Positions 8,754 through 17,460 of a DNA stretch of 64,000 bases are shown one piece after another. A program made the position numbers and the translations under genes. The DNA comes from Clostridium cylindrosporum DSM 605 (GTDB lineage: Bacteria > Bacillota > Clostridia > Clostridiales > Caloramatoraceae), in the NCBI RefSeq assembly GCF_001047375.1, contig NZ_LFVU01000024.1, positions 1 to 64,000 of the forward strand. Reading direction: 5' to 3'. Below the pieces are notes generated by a model, which was given only the letters and a program-made list of their open reading frames with translations, was not told the origin of the DNA and ran no database searches. The first letter of the stretch is position 1, and every line of letters starts with the position of its first letter.

Positions 8754-10117
8754 TACTTGCACTCCTTAACTTTTACTTTAAGTATTTTATTTGTTGAATT
8801 ATCTATTTTATATGATTTAGATTCTTTTATAAATGGTATAACAAGAACTTCGCTACCTACTGCAATAATAGGAATTGAATCTCGAACTTCTCTTTGAATC
8901 TTCATATCAATAAATATATCCTTCAATTTTTTCTTTCCATTTAGGCCCTTTAAGTACATATAGTCACCATTTTGTCTTAGACGCACTACTACTTCACCAC
9001 TAATCTTATCTAAATCAAAATACTTTGTAGTAGAATCCGCTAAGTCCATTTCCTCTCTATTAATTATAGAAGAATCTATAGAGTAACCATTAATAATTAT
9101 TCTTCCTTTCAAAATGTTATGACTTATAAAGTCAACTTCTTTTGATTTTTTTTCCTCAAGTATAATATTAAAGACTCCATAATTAATTCTTAAAACTAAT
9201 CCCTTTTTAATATCTAGTTTCTTTCCAGATTCTCCTTTATTAATTAGATTTATGATTAGATCTATATGCTTTGACTCTATCCCCTTAAGACTTTTAAATG
9301 TAGATTCAATAATGCACCTTAAAACTCTTCTTTTCATTGCTATATGCAGTTTATTAAATTCTTCTAAGCTATATCCATTTTCTCTTTTTATATTCTTAAC
9401 CATTTCTCTAGCTAAGGAAGTTATCATATCTTCTTCGTCTCTTGCTATGTGAGAATTAGCATGTAAATTCTCTAAAATATTCTTATTAAAGTTTTCTTTT
9501 ATATATGGAATAACCTTAAGTCTTATTTTATTTCTCGTATATATTTCCTCTAAATTAGTACTATCTATAACTGGATTTAAATTATTATCTATGCAGTACT
9601 TCTCTATTTCTTCTCTCCTGCAATTTATAATAGGTCTTATAATATTTTCACGAACTGGAGATATACCTCCCATTCCAGATATAGAAGTTCCTCTTAGGAT
9701 TCTCATAATAATAGTTTCAGCGTTATCATTTAAATTGTGAGCTAGGGCTATTTTCCCTCCTCCAATCGAATCTAAAATATCATTAAAAAATTCATAGCGA
9801 ACCTTTCGCCCTGCCTCTTCAGATGATATTTTATTTTTCTTAGCTAAGGAATTTACATCTACCCTTAGAAGATGAAAGGTAATGTTATTTTCCCTACTGA
9901 ATAACCTTGAAAACTCCTCATCACGAGTTGCTTCTTCTCCCCTTATCATATGATTAACATGAGCCGCATGGATTGATAAATTATATTCATCCTTTAAGCT
10001 TAATAATATATGAAGTAGACTTAGTGAATCTGGTCCACCTGAAAATCCAACTACTATATTATCGCCATGGCTTATCATATTGTTAATTTCTATAGTATTC
10101 TTTACCTTACATAACAT
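8753..10117 (-). CDS. tilS: tRNA(Ile)-lysidine synthetase
   Basis: Modifies C34 of the CAU-anticodon tRNA-Ile to lysidine, an essential step for reading AUA codons. The N-terminal N-type ATP pyrophosphatase domain carries the PP-loop SGGPDS (about 28-33) and AHNLNDNAET. The middle region is helical, and the C-terminal TilS_C domain includes RLRQNGDYMYLKGLNGKKKLKDIF. I start at ATG of MLCKVKN; the frame is open four codons further with GTG codons. It overlaps hpt by one base. The gene sits behind spoIIE but is separated from it by a clear terminator. Confidence 0.95.
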   Translation of the reverse strand: MLCKVKNTIEINNMISHGDNIVVGFSGGPDSLSLLHILLSLKDEYNLSIHAAHVNHMIRGEEATRDEEFSRLFSRENNITFHLLRVDVNSLAKKNKISSEEAGRKVRYEFFNDILDSIGGGKIALAHNLNDNAETIIMRILRGTSISGMGGISPVRENIIRPIINCRREEIEKYCIDNNLNPVIDSTNLEEIYTRNKIRLKVIPYIKENFNKNILENLHANSHIARDEEDMITSLAREMVKNIKRENGYSLEEFNKLHIAMKRRVLRCIIESTFKSLKGIESKHIDLIINLINKGESGKKLDIKKGLVLRINYGVFNIILEEKKSKEVDFISHNILKGRIIINGYSIDSSIINREEMDLADSTTKYFDLDKISGEVVVRLRQNGDYMYLKGLNGKKKLKDIFIDMKIQREVRDSIPIIAVGSEVLVIPFIKESKSYKIDNSTNKILKVKVKECK

Positions 10118-10201
10118 TTTTATCACCACTTATTCCTTTAGTAGTTACATTATTATAATAGAGTTTTTCACGTAAAAACTCAATATATAATTTAACAAAT
10201 T

Positions 10202-10250
10202 AAAAAACACAGAGATATTACGTATTATACCTTAATATCTCTGTGTTTTA
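10202..10250 (-). terminator. Terminator of spoIIE
   Basis: Long stem (about 17 bp, 10204-10220 with 10233-10250), ACACAGAGATATTA paired with TAATATCTCTGTGT, followed on the minus strand by a T run. Confidence 0.88.
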
Positions 10251-10255
10251 TTTCG

Positions 10256-12646
10256 CTATATTACCTTCCAAACCTTACTTACTATAACAGTCATATCATC
10301 TGCGTCATATTCATTAACGTAGGATTTGGCTTTCTTTAGAATATAATCAGCTACATCCTTTGGATTCCCACTATCATATTCTGATAAAGCCTTGGTAACC
10401 CAATCATTTTTCATATCCTCCTTAGCATCAGAAACCCCATCTGAAACCATAATTATCATATCTCCATTTCTAACTTCTAAAATGTTTGTTTCAAAATCAA
10501 CATTGTCTAAAATTCCAACAGGTATACTTGAACTTTTTAAAACTTCAACTCCTCTTGATGTTTTAATATATGTAGGCGCTGCCCCTATTTTTACAAACTC
10601 ACCTATTCCGTTATATAAGTCTAAAATAGCCATATCTATTGTTGCAAATCTTTCATCACTATCACCAAGTATTAATACTGAGTTTATTGCCTTTATAGCA
10701 GTATCTCTATCAAAACCCGCCTCCATAAATTTTTCCAGAAGTGAAATTGTCGCTTTACTTTCATTAGATGCTATAGCTCCACTTCCCATTCCGTCACTAA
10801 GTCCTACAAGATACCTTCCACTTCCTATATCCCCAAATGTATAACTATCTCCTGAAACCTCATCTCTAGATAATTTTGCAATTGCTGTTTTAACAGTGTA
10901 TTTTTCCTCTTCAACTAATTTTATTTGATGTATATTATTATCTACCATTGCCCCTGAAAGATTAGATGTACATAATCTTCTATCTAAAACTTTACTGATA
11001 ACCGAGGTATAGTTACAAACATTAACATCATTTCCATCATTTGCATCTATATAAACTATTACCTCAAAACGTCCCTTTTGGCTTTTAACTGCAAAAACCT
11101 CACTAAACTTTAGACCCTCTGACCTTAATGCATCCTCAATATCTATTTCCTTTTCATTTTTAATCTCTATTACATTAGTTGCTTCTTCAACCATAGTATT
11201 TACTACAGAGGATACACCCCTTATTTGTTCCGCTAGTACCATACGAGAATTCGCAAGCTTATTTCTCCACCTACTGTTTATTCTAAAAACCTCAAATACA
11301 TTATTTGTTTGTCTTGTTAGCTCATGTGGTCTTAAACATTTTTTCTGAAGAGAGTCTGGAATATCTTGAACAGAAATCTTTCCTCTTTTCTCAACTTTGC
11401 TTAAAAGCTGTATAAATGAATTACTTGTATGATATATCTCACTATCCCAGCATGTATTTCTATTTTCACATGTAAAACAAACTTTATCTGCTAATTGTTC
11501 TACCATAGCATTTATGTCTGTTTTATTAGAAAGTTGATTAGTAAAGCTTTGTTCTAACACATTCGAAAGTCCTCCAAGGGCTCCTGATACCATACTAAGT
11601 CTTGATGCCATAACATCATTTACCCTCTGGAGATATAAATCACTCCGAGTTTCAGCTTTTTCATATTCTACTTTATTATTAAATACAACTAATTTTTCTA
11701 ATTTTCTTTTTGGAGATATTAGAAAAATTACGGTACCTACAACAGAATCTATTAATAGCGGCTGCATATCTGCAAATGTAGATGTATAAAATGATAGTAT
11801 AGCAGCAGAAAGTATAAATGCTACAGATGCAAGTATTTTTCCAAAGTCCTTAAAAACTCCTGCGATTAATCCACAAAAGCCAAATACACCTATTGTAAAT
11901 GGCATAGTAGTATCAGCTATTCCTGATACAAGTCCAAGGGTTATACCCATGGCGGCTCCAAGTGTTGCCCCTTCTAGAAATCCACATGTTAATGCAAGTG
12001 TAAATGCTACAATATTTTTCAAGGATAATCCCATATAACTTATATCAAATGTTCCTGCAACTGCAATGGCAATAATAAGTGCCATACATACTAACTCTTC
12101 AGTAGTAAGTTCTTTTTTATTCTTTTTAAAAAAACATACTGGAACACCATATGAGAATATAAACCCAAAAGCAACTACTATAACACTTTCAAACAAAGTT
12201 ATAAGTATATCATATGGAATCATACTTCCTGAAATAAATTTATAATATACAAATATATTAACTAATGAATTTATAATGAAGGTGCAGGCACTTATTCTAA
12301 ATATATTAAACTTATCATCTTTCTTAATCATAAGTCCTATTGCCATTATAAGCATTAAGGAAACAGCGTGGGAAAACCCTAAATAACCGTTAAACGTGCT
12401 TATATATCCAATAGCAGTAATAAATCCCGTCGCTACTGCTGCTCTAATTCCTAAGAGCCCATAGGCTGATATAAAGAAAGCTAGTCCAAATGGCATAAAC
12501 ATTTTCAACATTATAACCCTTGATGCAAAAAAAGCACATGTATAAAAAAGCAACGCGTTAACTGATATTAATTCCCCAACAATACCTTTTTCTCTAGATA
12601 ATTTTGTGGTAACCCTTTTGTATGTCATTAACTCTTCCTTGTACAT
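10256..12646 (-). CDS. spoIIE: Stage II sporulation protein E
   Basis: Polytopic membrane phosphatase that dephosphorylates SpoIIAA in the forespore and so releases sigma F. It also acts at the asymmetric septum. The 796-residue protein has about ten transmembrane helices in its first 310 residues, a central regulatory region with a Cys cluster (KVCFTCENRNTCW), and a C-terminal PP2C domain with LSDGMGSGAIASNESK and MVSDGVSDA. I start at MYKEELM, which has GAGGGGG eight bases upstream; an in-frame ATG 63 bases earlier (12709) lacks a good site. A Spo0A-box-like heptamer lies upstream at 12808-12814. Confidence 0.95.
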   Translation of the reverse strand: MYKEELMTYKRVTTKLSREKGIVGELISVNALLFYTCAFFASRVIMLKMFMPFGLAFFISAYGLLGIRAAVATGFITAIGYISTFNGYLGFSHAVSLMLIMAIGLMIKKDDKFNIFRISACTFIINSLVNIFVYYKFISGSMIPYDILITLFESVIVVAFGFIFSYGVPVCFFKKNKKELTTEELVCMALIIAIAVAGTFDISYMGLSLKNIVAFTLALTCGFLEGATLGAAMGITLGLVSGIADTTMPFTIGVFGFCGLIAGVFKDFGKILASVAFILSAAILSFYTSTFADMQPLLIDSVVGTVIFLISPKRKLEKLVVFNNKVEYEKAETRSDLYLQRVNDVMASRLSMVSGALGGLSNVLEQSFTNQLSNKTDINAMVEQLADKVCFTCENRNTCWDSEIYHTSNSFIQLLSKVEKRGKISVQDIPDSLQKKCLRPHELTRQTNNVFEVFRINSRWRNKLANSRMVLAEQIRGVSSVVNTMVEEATNVIEIKNEKEIDIEDALRSEGLKFSEVFAVKSQKGRFEVIVYIDANDGNDVNVCNYTSVISKVLDRRLCTSNLSGAMVDNNIHQIKLVEEEKYTVKTAIAKLSRDEVSGDSYTFGDIGSGRYLVGLSDGMGSGAIASNESKATISLLEKFMEAGFDRDTAIKAINSVLILGDSDERFATIDMAILDLYNGIGEFVKIGAAPTYIKTSRGVEVLKSSSIPVGILDNVDFETNILEVRNGDMIIMVSDGVSDAKEDMKNDWVTKALSEYDSGNPKDVADYILKKAKSYVNEYDADDMTVIVSKVWKVI

Positions 12647-12934
12647 TCTCGTAACCCCCTCATTTATTCCATACACATATATCTCAAATCTCTTTAATCG
12701 TGATTTCATTTTATCAATAAGGTGTCCATTATTTTGTCATTAAAACTCCCTAGACTTGAAAAACTTTCTGACATAAAGTAAATGTTTTTTATTATGAGAA
12801 TATACACTTCGACTAAAAAAATTCTTTATTGATATAATATTTTTAGTTATGCTAGGAAAAAACCGTGAATTGTAAATGAATTTAATCCGAATATATTTTA
12901 GAAATGATTCATAGAATATAGATAATCAAAAAAT
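12647..12934 (-). promoter_or_regulatory. spoIIE upstream region with possible 0A box
   Basis: AT-rich gap between spoIIE and the tRNA cluster. On the minus strand AGTCGAA (12814-12808) matches the Spo0A box TGTCGAA at six of seven positions, and spoIIE is a classic Spo0A target in Bacillus. I could not place a convincing -35/-10 pair. Position and single mismatch make this only suggestive. Confidence 0.35.
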
Positions 12935-12963
12935 AAAAAAAGCACTGATTAATCAGTGCTTTT
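12935..12963 (-). terminator. Terminator of the tRNA-Met/fMet/Leu cluster
   Basis: Perfect palindrome (AAAGCACTGATT / AATCAGTGCTTT, 12938-12962) followed on the minus strand by a long T run, one base past tRNA-Met. Confidence 0.92.
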
Positions 12964-13040
12964 TGGTGGCGGCGGAGGGAGTCGAACCCCCGACCCTTCG
13001 GGTATGAACCGAATGCTCTGGCCAGCTGAGCTACGCAGCC
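12964..13040 (-). tRNA. tRNA-Met(CAT), elongator, copy 2
   Basis: Identical over all 77 bases to the tRNA at 445-521, including the U4-C69 acceptor mismatch. It is the last gene of a three-tRNA transcription unit. Confidence 0.95.
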
Positions 13041-13052
13041 ACGTTATAAAGT

Positions 13053-13128
<76 letters not shown>

Positions 13129-13137
13129 ATATTAAAG

Positions 13138-13226
13138 TGGTGCCGGAGACCGGGGTCGAACCGGTACGGTCGATGAGGACCGCAGGATTTTAAGTCCTGT
13201 GCGTCTGCCTGTTCCGCCACTCCGGC
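13138..13226 (-). tRNA. tRNA-Leu(TAA)
   Basis: An 89-base class II tRNA with encoded CCA, acceptor GCCGGAG / CTCCGGC, anticodon loop with TAA and a long variable arm (GGTCCTCATCGACC). First tRNA downstream of the promoter at 13297-13325. Confidence 0.96.
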
Positions 13227-13296
13227 GAGTTACTTTAGCGACTTATCACCTTTCAGTGTTTCTCGCTTTCGTTAATGTCTCTCGCTGACATGATTA

Positions 13297-13325
13297 ATTA
13301 TATAACGTCTTTAAAAAATAGTCAA
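13297..13325 (-). promoter_or_regulatory. Promoter of the tRNA-Leu/fMet/Met cluster
   Basis: Minus strand: GTG-TTGACT (hexamer 13325-13320), a 17-base spacer and perfect TATAAT (13302-13297). A GCGAGAG motif lies in the initial transcript, like that after rRNA P1. Confidence 0.88.
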
Positions 13326-13396
13326 CACTTTTTCAAAACTTTTTTTAATTTTTTTTCAAAAGGGCTTGTAGCAAGGGTTTAGATGACTTTTTACAA

Positions 13397-13422
13397 ATAA
13401 AAAAAGGCATATAATATGCCTT
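13397..13422 (-). terminator. Terminator of the S1-domain gene
   Basis: Eight-bp stem AAGGCATA / TATGCCTT (13404-13411 with 13415-13422) and a T run on the minus strand, directly after the stop codon. Confidence 0.88.
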
Positions 13423-13425
13423 ATG

Positions 13426-13830
13426 TTACCTTTTTGAATATCCGCCTTTTCTTTTTGAATCTTGTCCTCTTTTAAGATCTTGCATCTTCTCTTCGCTTTC
13501 CTTAGTAAACTTAGACATCATATCTTCAAATGAAAGTGATGAAGTCTTTCTTTTTTCTTTATCCCAGTCGATTTCAACAGGCTTTTGACTAACTTTATCA
13601 GCTGGTACCTGTCTAATTGATAAACTCATTCTTCCATTGTCATCTACACCGATAACCTTCACCTTAACTTTATCTTGCTCCTTAAGGTGCTTCTTTATAT
13701 CTTTTATATAAGCATTAGAGATTTCTGAGATATGAACAAGACCTGTTTTTCCACCTACTTCAACGAATGCTCCGAAGTTTGTAATGTTCACCACTGTGCC
13801 TTCTAAAATGCTTCCAACCTGTAGGGTCAT
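13426..13830 (-). CDS. S1 RNA-binding domain protein, YabR-like
   Basis: A 134-residue protein of one S1/OB-fold domain (residues 1-75: GSILEGTVVNITNFGAFVEV, then GLVHISEIS and VKVKVIGVDDNGRMSLSIR) and a basic, Lys/Arg/Ser-rich C-terminal tail. S1 domains bind RNA, but the target of the YabR family is not established. Its place beside divIC and spoIIE matches yabR of Bacillus. The site GGGAGG lies about 12 bases before the ATG, a little far, but no better start is visible. Confidence 0.9.
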   Translation of the reverse strand: MTLQVGSILEGTVVNITNFGAFVEVGGKTGLVHISEISNAYIKDIKKHLKEQDKVKVKVIGVDDNGRMSLSIRQVPADKVSQKPVEIDWDKEKRKTSSLSFEDMMSKFTKESEEKMQDLKRGQDSKRKGGYSKR

Positions 13831-13913
13831 ACTAAAAAACTTCCTCCCTTAACTGTTATAATTGATTTTAATTATATCCGAATTTAAACACCTAGTCAAT
13901 TTATATTAGGGTT

Positions 13914-14213
13914 TTATTTAGCCTTATTTTGATCTATAAAAAGAATCTCTCCTTCTTTGATCATACCAAGCTTTTCCCTAGCTAAAATTTCACTATAGTC
14001 TTCTGATTTGGATTTTGCAAGTCTCTCCTTTAGTTGCTGATTTTGTACTTTGAGATTTTGTTTTTGTTTCTCATATGATTCATAATCATTGCTTAATCTA
14101 TTAATAATACTTTGCTGTTTTGTAAGTAATACTCCAAAGAAAATAATTACAACTAGCCAAAATAACTTAAATCCCTTTTTCTTTCTTTTCTTCACTTTAA
14201 TCCCCTTCTTCAT
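13914..14213 (-). CDS. divIC: Septum formation initiator, DivIC/FtsB family
   Basis: Small bitopic division protein that works with FtsL and DivIB at the septum. Layout: short basic cytoplasmic tail (KKRKKK), one transmembrane helix (about 16-31), a periplasmic-side coiled coil with heptads rich in Gln/Lys/Leu (about 35-72), and a conserved C-terminal segment ILAREKLGMIKEGEILF. Total 99 residues. The ATG has only a distant AAAAGGG; a GTG six codons later (14195) has AAGGGG at ideal spacing and may be the true start. It belongs to the yabP-yabQ-divIC run. Confidence 0.92.
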   Translation of the reverse strand: MKKGIKVKKRKKKGFKLFWLVVIIFFGVLLTKQQSIINRLSNDYESYEKQKQNLKVQNQQLKERLAKSKSEDYSEILAREKLGMIKEGEILFIDQNKAK

Positions 14214-14245
14214 AAATTGTATTCAAGCCCTTTTATGTAGTTTCC

Positions 14246-14806
14246 TTATTTCTTAATCTTTTCCTGTCTATTCTTATTCAGGAATCTTCTCTCTTTTTTA
14301 TTCTTCTTAAGGGCGCTTTTTTCCTTCTTTTGCATATCTTTTTCAGTAGTATCAATATGGGCCTTATTTTCTATCCTTCTTTTATGTATGTCGCCACTTG
14401 CCACCTTAATGTTAACCCATAAAAAACTAAAAGCATGACCAAGTAATTTAAATGGTATCAATAATACATTTTTTATTATACTAAATACATTAGATATAAT
14501 AAGTAAAATTCTTATTAAGATAATCTTAAATATTTTTGATATAAACTTAAAATAAAATAAAAGTCCCACTATTATTCCTACAAAAGTATAGTATCTCAGT
14601 TCCCCATTATTTGTAGCCATTAAAAATACAAACACTACTATTGATTGAAGTATCCAAAATAGTATGTCTGAAAATGCAGCCATTATCTTATTTGGCGGAC
14701 TTATTCCTCGAATAATTCTGTATATATCAAACATTACTCCTACTAATACTCCTGCTATAATTGTGGAAAAAAAGTATCCTAACTGAGTTTCTATGCTTAA
14801 TATCAT
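14246..14806 (-). CDS. yabQ: Spore cortex biosynthesis protein YabQ
   Basis: Membrane protein needed for spore cortex formation in Bacillus; its biochemical role is unknown. The 186-residue protein has about four hydrophobic segments in its first 120 residues and the YabQ-type core VGVMFDIYRIIRG. A strongly basic cytoplasmic tail ends in many Lys and Arg. GGAGG lies seven bases before the ATG. It directly follows yabP (15 bases) and precedes divIC. Expression under sigma E is expected by analogy. Confidence 0.93.
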   Translation of the reverse strand: MILSIETQLGYFFSTIIAGVLVGVMFDIYRIIRGISPPNKIMAAFSDILFWILQSIVVFVFLMATNNGELRYYTFVGIIVGLLFYFKFISKIFKIILIRILLIISNVFSIIKNVLLIPFKLLGHAFSFLWVNIKVASGDIHKRRIENKAHIDTTEKDMQKKEKSALKKNKKERRFLNKNRQEKIKK

Positions 14807-14821
14807 AAAAAACCTCCAGGG

Positions 14822-15109
14822 TTATTTAAACATCTTTTTTAAGATGCTCTCTTTTTTCGTTTTATCCTTTGATACATATGCTAAAGAATTTATAAAACCA
14901 TCTATGCACATATCCCCATTTTCCACATTTAGCACACTAACCTTCATATTACTCCCTTTTATTAAAAGCCCACCCATACAGGTTTCAAGTGTTACACTTT
15001 CTTCACTAAAGCTTATAACTTCAACAACTCCTGTAAGTTCAAGCTTTTTTCTAGCATCTAACTTTATGCTATGCTTATCGAATCTATTTATATTTTTTTC
15101 ACCTTCCAT
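14822..15109 (-). CDS. yabP: Sporulation protein YabP
   Basis: A 95-residue soluble protein of the YabP/YqfC family. The middle LTGVVEVISFSEESVTLET and GLLIKGSNMKVSVLNVENGDMCIDG are family-typical. Mother-cell protein required for spore coat/cortex maturation; mechanism unknown. GGAGG lies six bases before the ATG. A sigma-E-like -10 (CATATTAT, 15138-15131) is placed suitably upstream, but its -35 is poor. Further up, at 15201-15234, lie two perfect DnaA boxes. Confidence 0.92.
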   Translation of the reverse strand: MEGEKNINRFDKHSIKLDARKKLELTGVVEVISFSEESVTLETCMGGLLIKGSNMKVSVLNVENGDMCIDGFINSLAYVSKDKTKKESILKKMFK

Positions 15110-15200
15110 ACTATCCCTCCTATTCTCTAAATAATATGAAATTAAATAATAAATTATTACTTTTTAGATATATTAACAGTAAACCACAAAATTCCCACAT

Positions 15201-15234
15201 TCTTTCCACAGACTTATCCACAATCTGTGTATAA
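15201..15234. promoter_or_regulatory. DnaA-box cluster upstream of yabP
   Basis: TTATCCACA (15214-15222, plus strand) and TTATACACA (15234-15226, minus strand) both match the DnaA box TTATNCACA perfectly. They face each other three bases apart. A weaker TCTTTCCACA (15201-15210) and CCCACA (15194-15199) lie alongside. The cluster lies in the 191-base gap between yabP and the S4 gene, upstream of the yabP start. Confidence 0.6.
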
Positions 15235-15252
15235 ATTAACTATAGATAGTAA

Positions 15253-15292
15253 AATGCCCTAGAATTTAACATATACTAAATTCTAGGGCATT
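15253..15292 (-). terminator. Terminator of the S4-domain gene
   Basis: Sixteen-bp stem (15253-15268 with 15277-15292; CCCTAGAATTTA / TAAATTCTAGGG), followed on the minus strand by TTTTAC. Confidence 0.82.
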
Positions 15293-15300
15293 ATTTCTAA

Positions 15301-15558
15301 CTATTCTATTTCACTACCACTTATTATTCTATAAAGGTCTCTCGCTCCATCCTTTGTCACATGATCCTTAAGGTCTATAACCTCTGCTTTTATACTTCCC
15401 CTTGCGTATCCAATTTCAATAATATCAGATATCTTAAGAGAAGTACCAGCCTTCGCTGCCTTACCATTAACAAGAACTCTTCCAGTATCACAAACTTCCT
15501 TAGCTACTGTTCTTCTTTTTATAATTCTAGATACCTTTAAAAACTTATCAAGCCTCAT
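15301..15558 (-). CDS. RNA-binding S4 domain protein (YabO/RqcP/Hsp15 type)
   Basis: An 85-residue protein made almost wholly of an S4 domain: MRLDKFLKVSRIIKRRTVAKEV, then GRVLVNGKAAKAGTSLKISD. In Bacillus the protein at this locus (YabO, RqcP) takes part in ribosome-associated quality control on stalled 50S subunits with RqcH. That role is inferred here from family and position only. AAAGGATG precedes the ATG. It has its own strong terminator and follows the hup terminator. Confidence 0.92.
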   Translation of the reverse strand: MRLDKFLKVSRIIKRRTVAKEVCDTGRVLVNGKAAKAGTSLKISDIIEIGYARGSIKAEVIDLKDHVTKDGARDLYRIISGSEIE

Positions 15559-15596
15559 GATTCATCATCCTTTCTATAAATTATATAAAAAGTATA

Positions 15597-15623
15597 AAAA
15601 AATCAGGCCAATGACCTGATTTT
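15597..15623 (-). terminator. Terminator of hup
   Basis: AAAATCAGG paired with CCTGATTTT around a small internal loop, followed on the minus strand by TTTTTTATAC, directly after the hup stop. Confidence 0.85.
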
Positions 15624-15627
15624 ATAA

Positions 15628-15903
15628 TTAGTTGTTTACTTTTTCCTTAAGCTCTTTTCCTGCCTTAAAAGCTGGAACCTTTGAAGCTGGAATAGTTATC
15701 TCTTCCTTAGTCTTAGGGTTTCTTCCCTTTCTTTCTGCTCTTTCCTTAACTTCAAAAGTACCGAATCCAACTAGTTGAACCTTGTCACCTGAAGTTAGAG
15801 CTTCCTCTATACTTTCGATAAAAGATTTAAGAGCCTTCTCTGCATCCTTCTTTGTTAGACCACTTTTGTTAGCCATTGATGTTACTAGATCTGCTTTATT
15901 CAC
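15628..15903 (-). CDS. hup: DNA-binding protein HU
   Basis: Histone-like dimer that bends and compacts DNA. The 91-residue protein has all family marks: N-terminal NKADLVTSMANKSGLTKKDA, VQLVGFGTFEV, and the beta-arm segment ERKGRNPKTKEEITIPASKVPAFKAGKELK. The start is GTG: AAGGAGG six bases upstream (GGAAAAATA-GTG) fits it, and HU proteins begin with M-NK. The frame stays open seven codons further, but these encode the ribosome-binding site. The gene is monocistronic. Confidence 0.95.
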   Translation of the reverse strand: MNKADLVTSMANKSGLTKKDAEKALKSFIESIEEALTSGDKVQLVGFGTFEVKERAERKGRNPKTKEEITIPASKVPAFKAGKELKEKVNN

Positions 15904-15994
15904 TATTTTTCCCTCCTTAGTCAATTACCAAGTACACTATCGTAAATTATTCTCCAAAAATAGATATATTCCTTCTTGACACAATAAAAAACTT

Positions 15995-17443
15995 TTAAAT
16001 TCCTTCTTTAATGCCCTTGGCTTCATTCCAAAGTCTATCCATTTCACCTAGTGTTGCCTCATTAAGAGTTTTACCACTTTCTAAGACCTTGTTTTCAATA
16101 TACTCAAATCTTTTTATAAACTTTTCTATGGTGTTTGTCAAGCAAATTTCAGGATTTATGCTTAAAAAACGCGAAAAATTAACAACTGAAAATAGTAAAT
16201 CCCCAATTTCTTCTTCCAATTCTTTATTATTACCATTTTTATGGGCTTTTAATACTTCTTCAAATTCCTCTTGAATCTTTGATATTGTATCCTCTATATG
16301 TGGGAATTCAAAGCCAACTTTTTTAACTTTTTCTTGTAGTTTTAGTGCCCTCATTAAAGATGGGAAACTTAAAGGTATATCCTTTAAAACTTGTGTATAA
16401 GTTTCTTGGCTTTTCTCTTTCATTTTTATCTTATCCCAATTAGATAATACTTCACCTGAAGTTTCGCATTTGTCCTCTCCAAATATATGGGTATGTCTGT
16501 CAATCATTTTTTTAGTTATACCATGGACAACATCTCTTATATTAAATCCGTCGTATTCTCTCGCTATCTCACTGTGAAAAACAACTTGAAGTAATACATC
16601 TCCAAGCTCCTCGGATAAATTATCTATATCATCCTTTCTTATAGCATCTAGAACCTCATAACACTCCTCTACAAGGTATCTCTCAAGACTTTTGTGAGTT
16701 TGCTCCCTATCCCATGGACAACCCTCTTCACTTCTAAGGGTTTTCATAACAGAAACTAAATCATTAAAGTTATATTTTCTATTTTTGGTACAAGGTGGTA
16801 TATATAAGCTCGTTAGATAATCTACCCAATCTGCTCTATCAATTTCATATAGGAACATTTTTTCTATTTTTTCAAGTCCCTCAACTCCAGCAGCCCTAAT
16901 TAGGTATACTTCTTGTTCATCATCATAGTAATCCATAAGCTTAATTTTAATATCACATGCTATAAATGGACTATAAACCTGAGTTACTATATTTGATACA
17001 TTTATATCTGGTTCTTGGGTATCTAGTTGAAGACCATCTATAATCTTAAGCCCTGTAATCGGGTCTATTTTAATAGCTGAAACCACAGCATCAATAAAGC
17101 TTAATGCTGTAACTATTTCATATTCTTTCCCATTTTCTTCACAGATTTTTATAATATGTTGAACTGACTTTTCTGCAACTAATGGATGACCTGGAACAGC
17201 ATAAACTACGTTATCCTCACTTGCTACCTTAGTCGCTATTTCTAAATACAAGGCGTCAAAGTCCTCTGCTGAATCATACATATCATCAAATGTTTCAAAT
17301 TCAATCCCTGAATTTCTTATGTACTCTACATTAGGATGCTTAAATGTTCTAATATAAACCTTTTTTGCACTTTTCATAATATCTAGAGTTTTTAGTGTTA
17401 AATCCCCAGAAGAACCTGGTCCGAGTCCTACTATTTTTATCAT
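15995..17443 (-). CDS. mazG: YabN: tetrapyrrole-methylase-like plus MazG fusion
   Basis: A 482-residue fusion. The N-terminal half (1-220) is a tetrapyrrole (corrin/porphyrin) methylase-like domain with GLGPGSSGDLT and VYAVPGHPLVAEKSV. The C-terminal half (about 235-480) is MazG, a nucleoside triphosphate pyrophosphohydrolase, with SEEGCPWDREQTHKSLERYL, EECYEV and repeated EEIGDLLFSVVN. MazG removes aberrant NTPs; the methylase-like half has no proven substrate. This fusion is standard in Firmicutes. It starts 17 bases after the flippase gene with GGGAG before ATG. Confidence 0.94.
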   Translation of the reverse strand: MIKIVGLGPGSSGDLTLKTLDIMKSAKKVYIRTFKHPNVEYIRNSGIEFETFDDMYDSAEDFDALYLEIATKVASEDNVVYAVPGHPLVAEKSVQHIIKICEENGKEYEIVTALSFIDAVVSAIKIDPITGLKIIDGLQLDTQEPDINVSNIVTQVYSPFIACDIKIKLMDYYDDEQEVYLIRAAGVEGLEKIEKMFLYEIDRADWVDYLTSLYIPPCTKNRKYNFNDLVSVMKTLRSEEGCPWDREQTHKSLERYLVEECYEVLDAIRKDDIDNLSEELGDVLLQVVFHSEIAREYDGFNIRDVVHGITKKMIDRHTHIFGEDKCETSGEVLSNWDKIKMKEKSQETYTQVLKDIPLSFPSLMRALKLQEKVKKVGFEFPHIEDTISKIQEEFEEVLKAHKNGNNKELEEEIGDLLFSVVNFSRFLSINPEICLTNTIEKFIKRFEYIENKVLESGKTLNEATLGEMDRLWNEAKGIKEGI

Positions 17444-17460
17444 AAGCTAAATCTCCCTTT

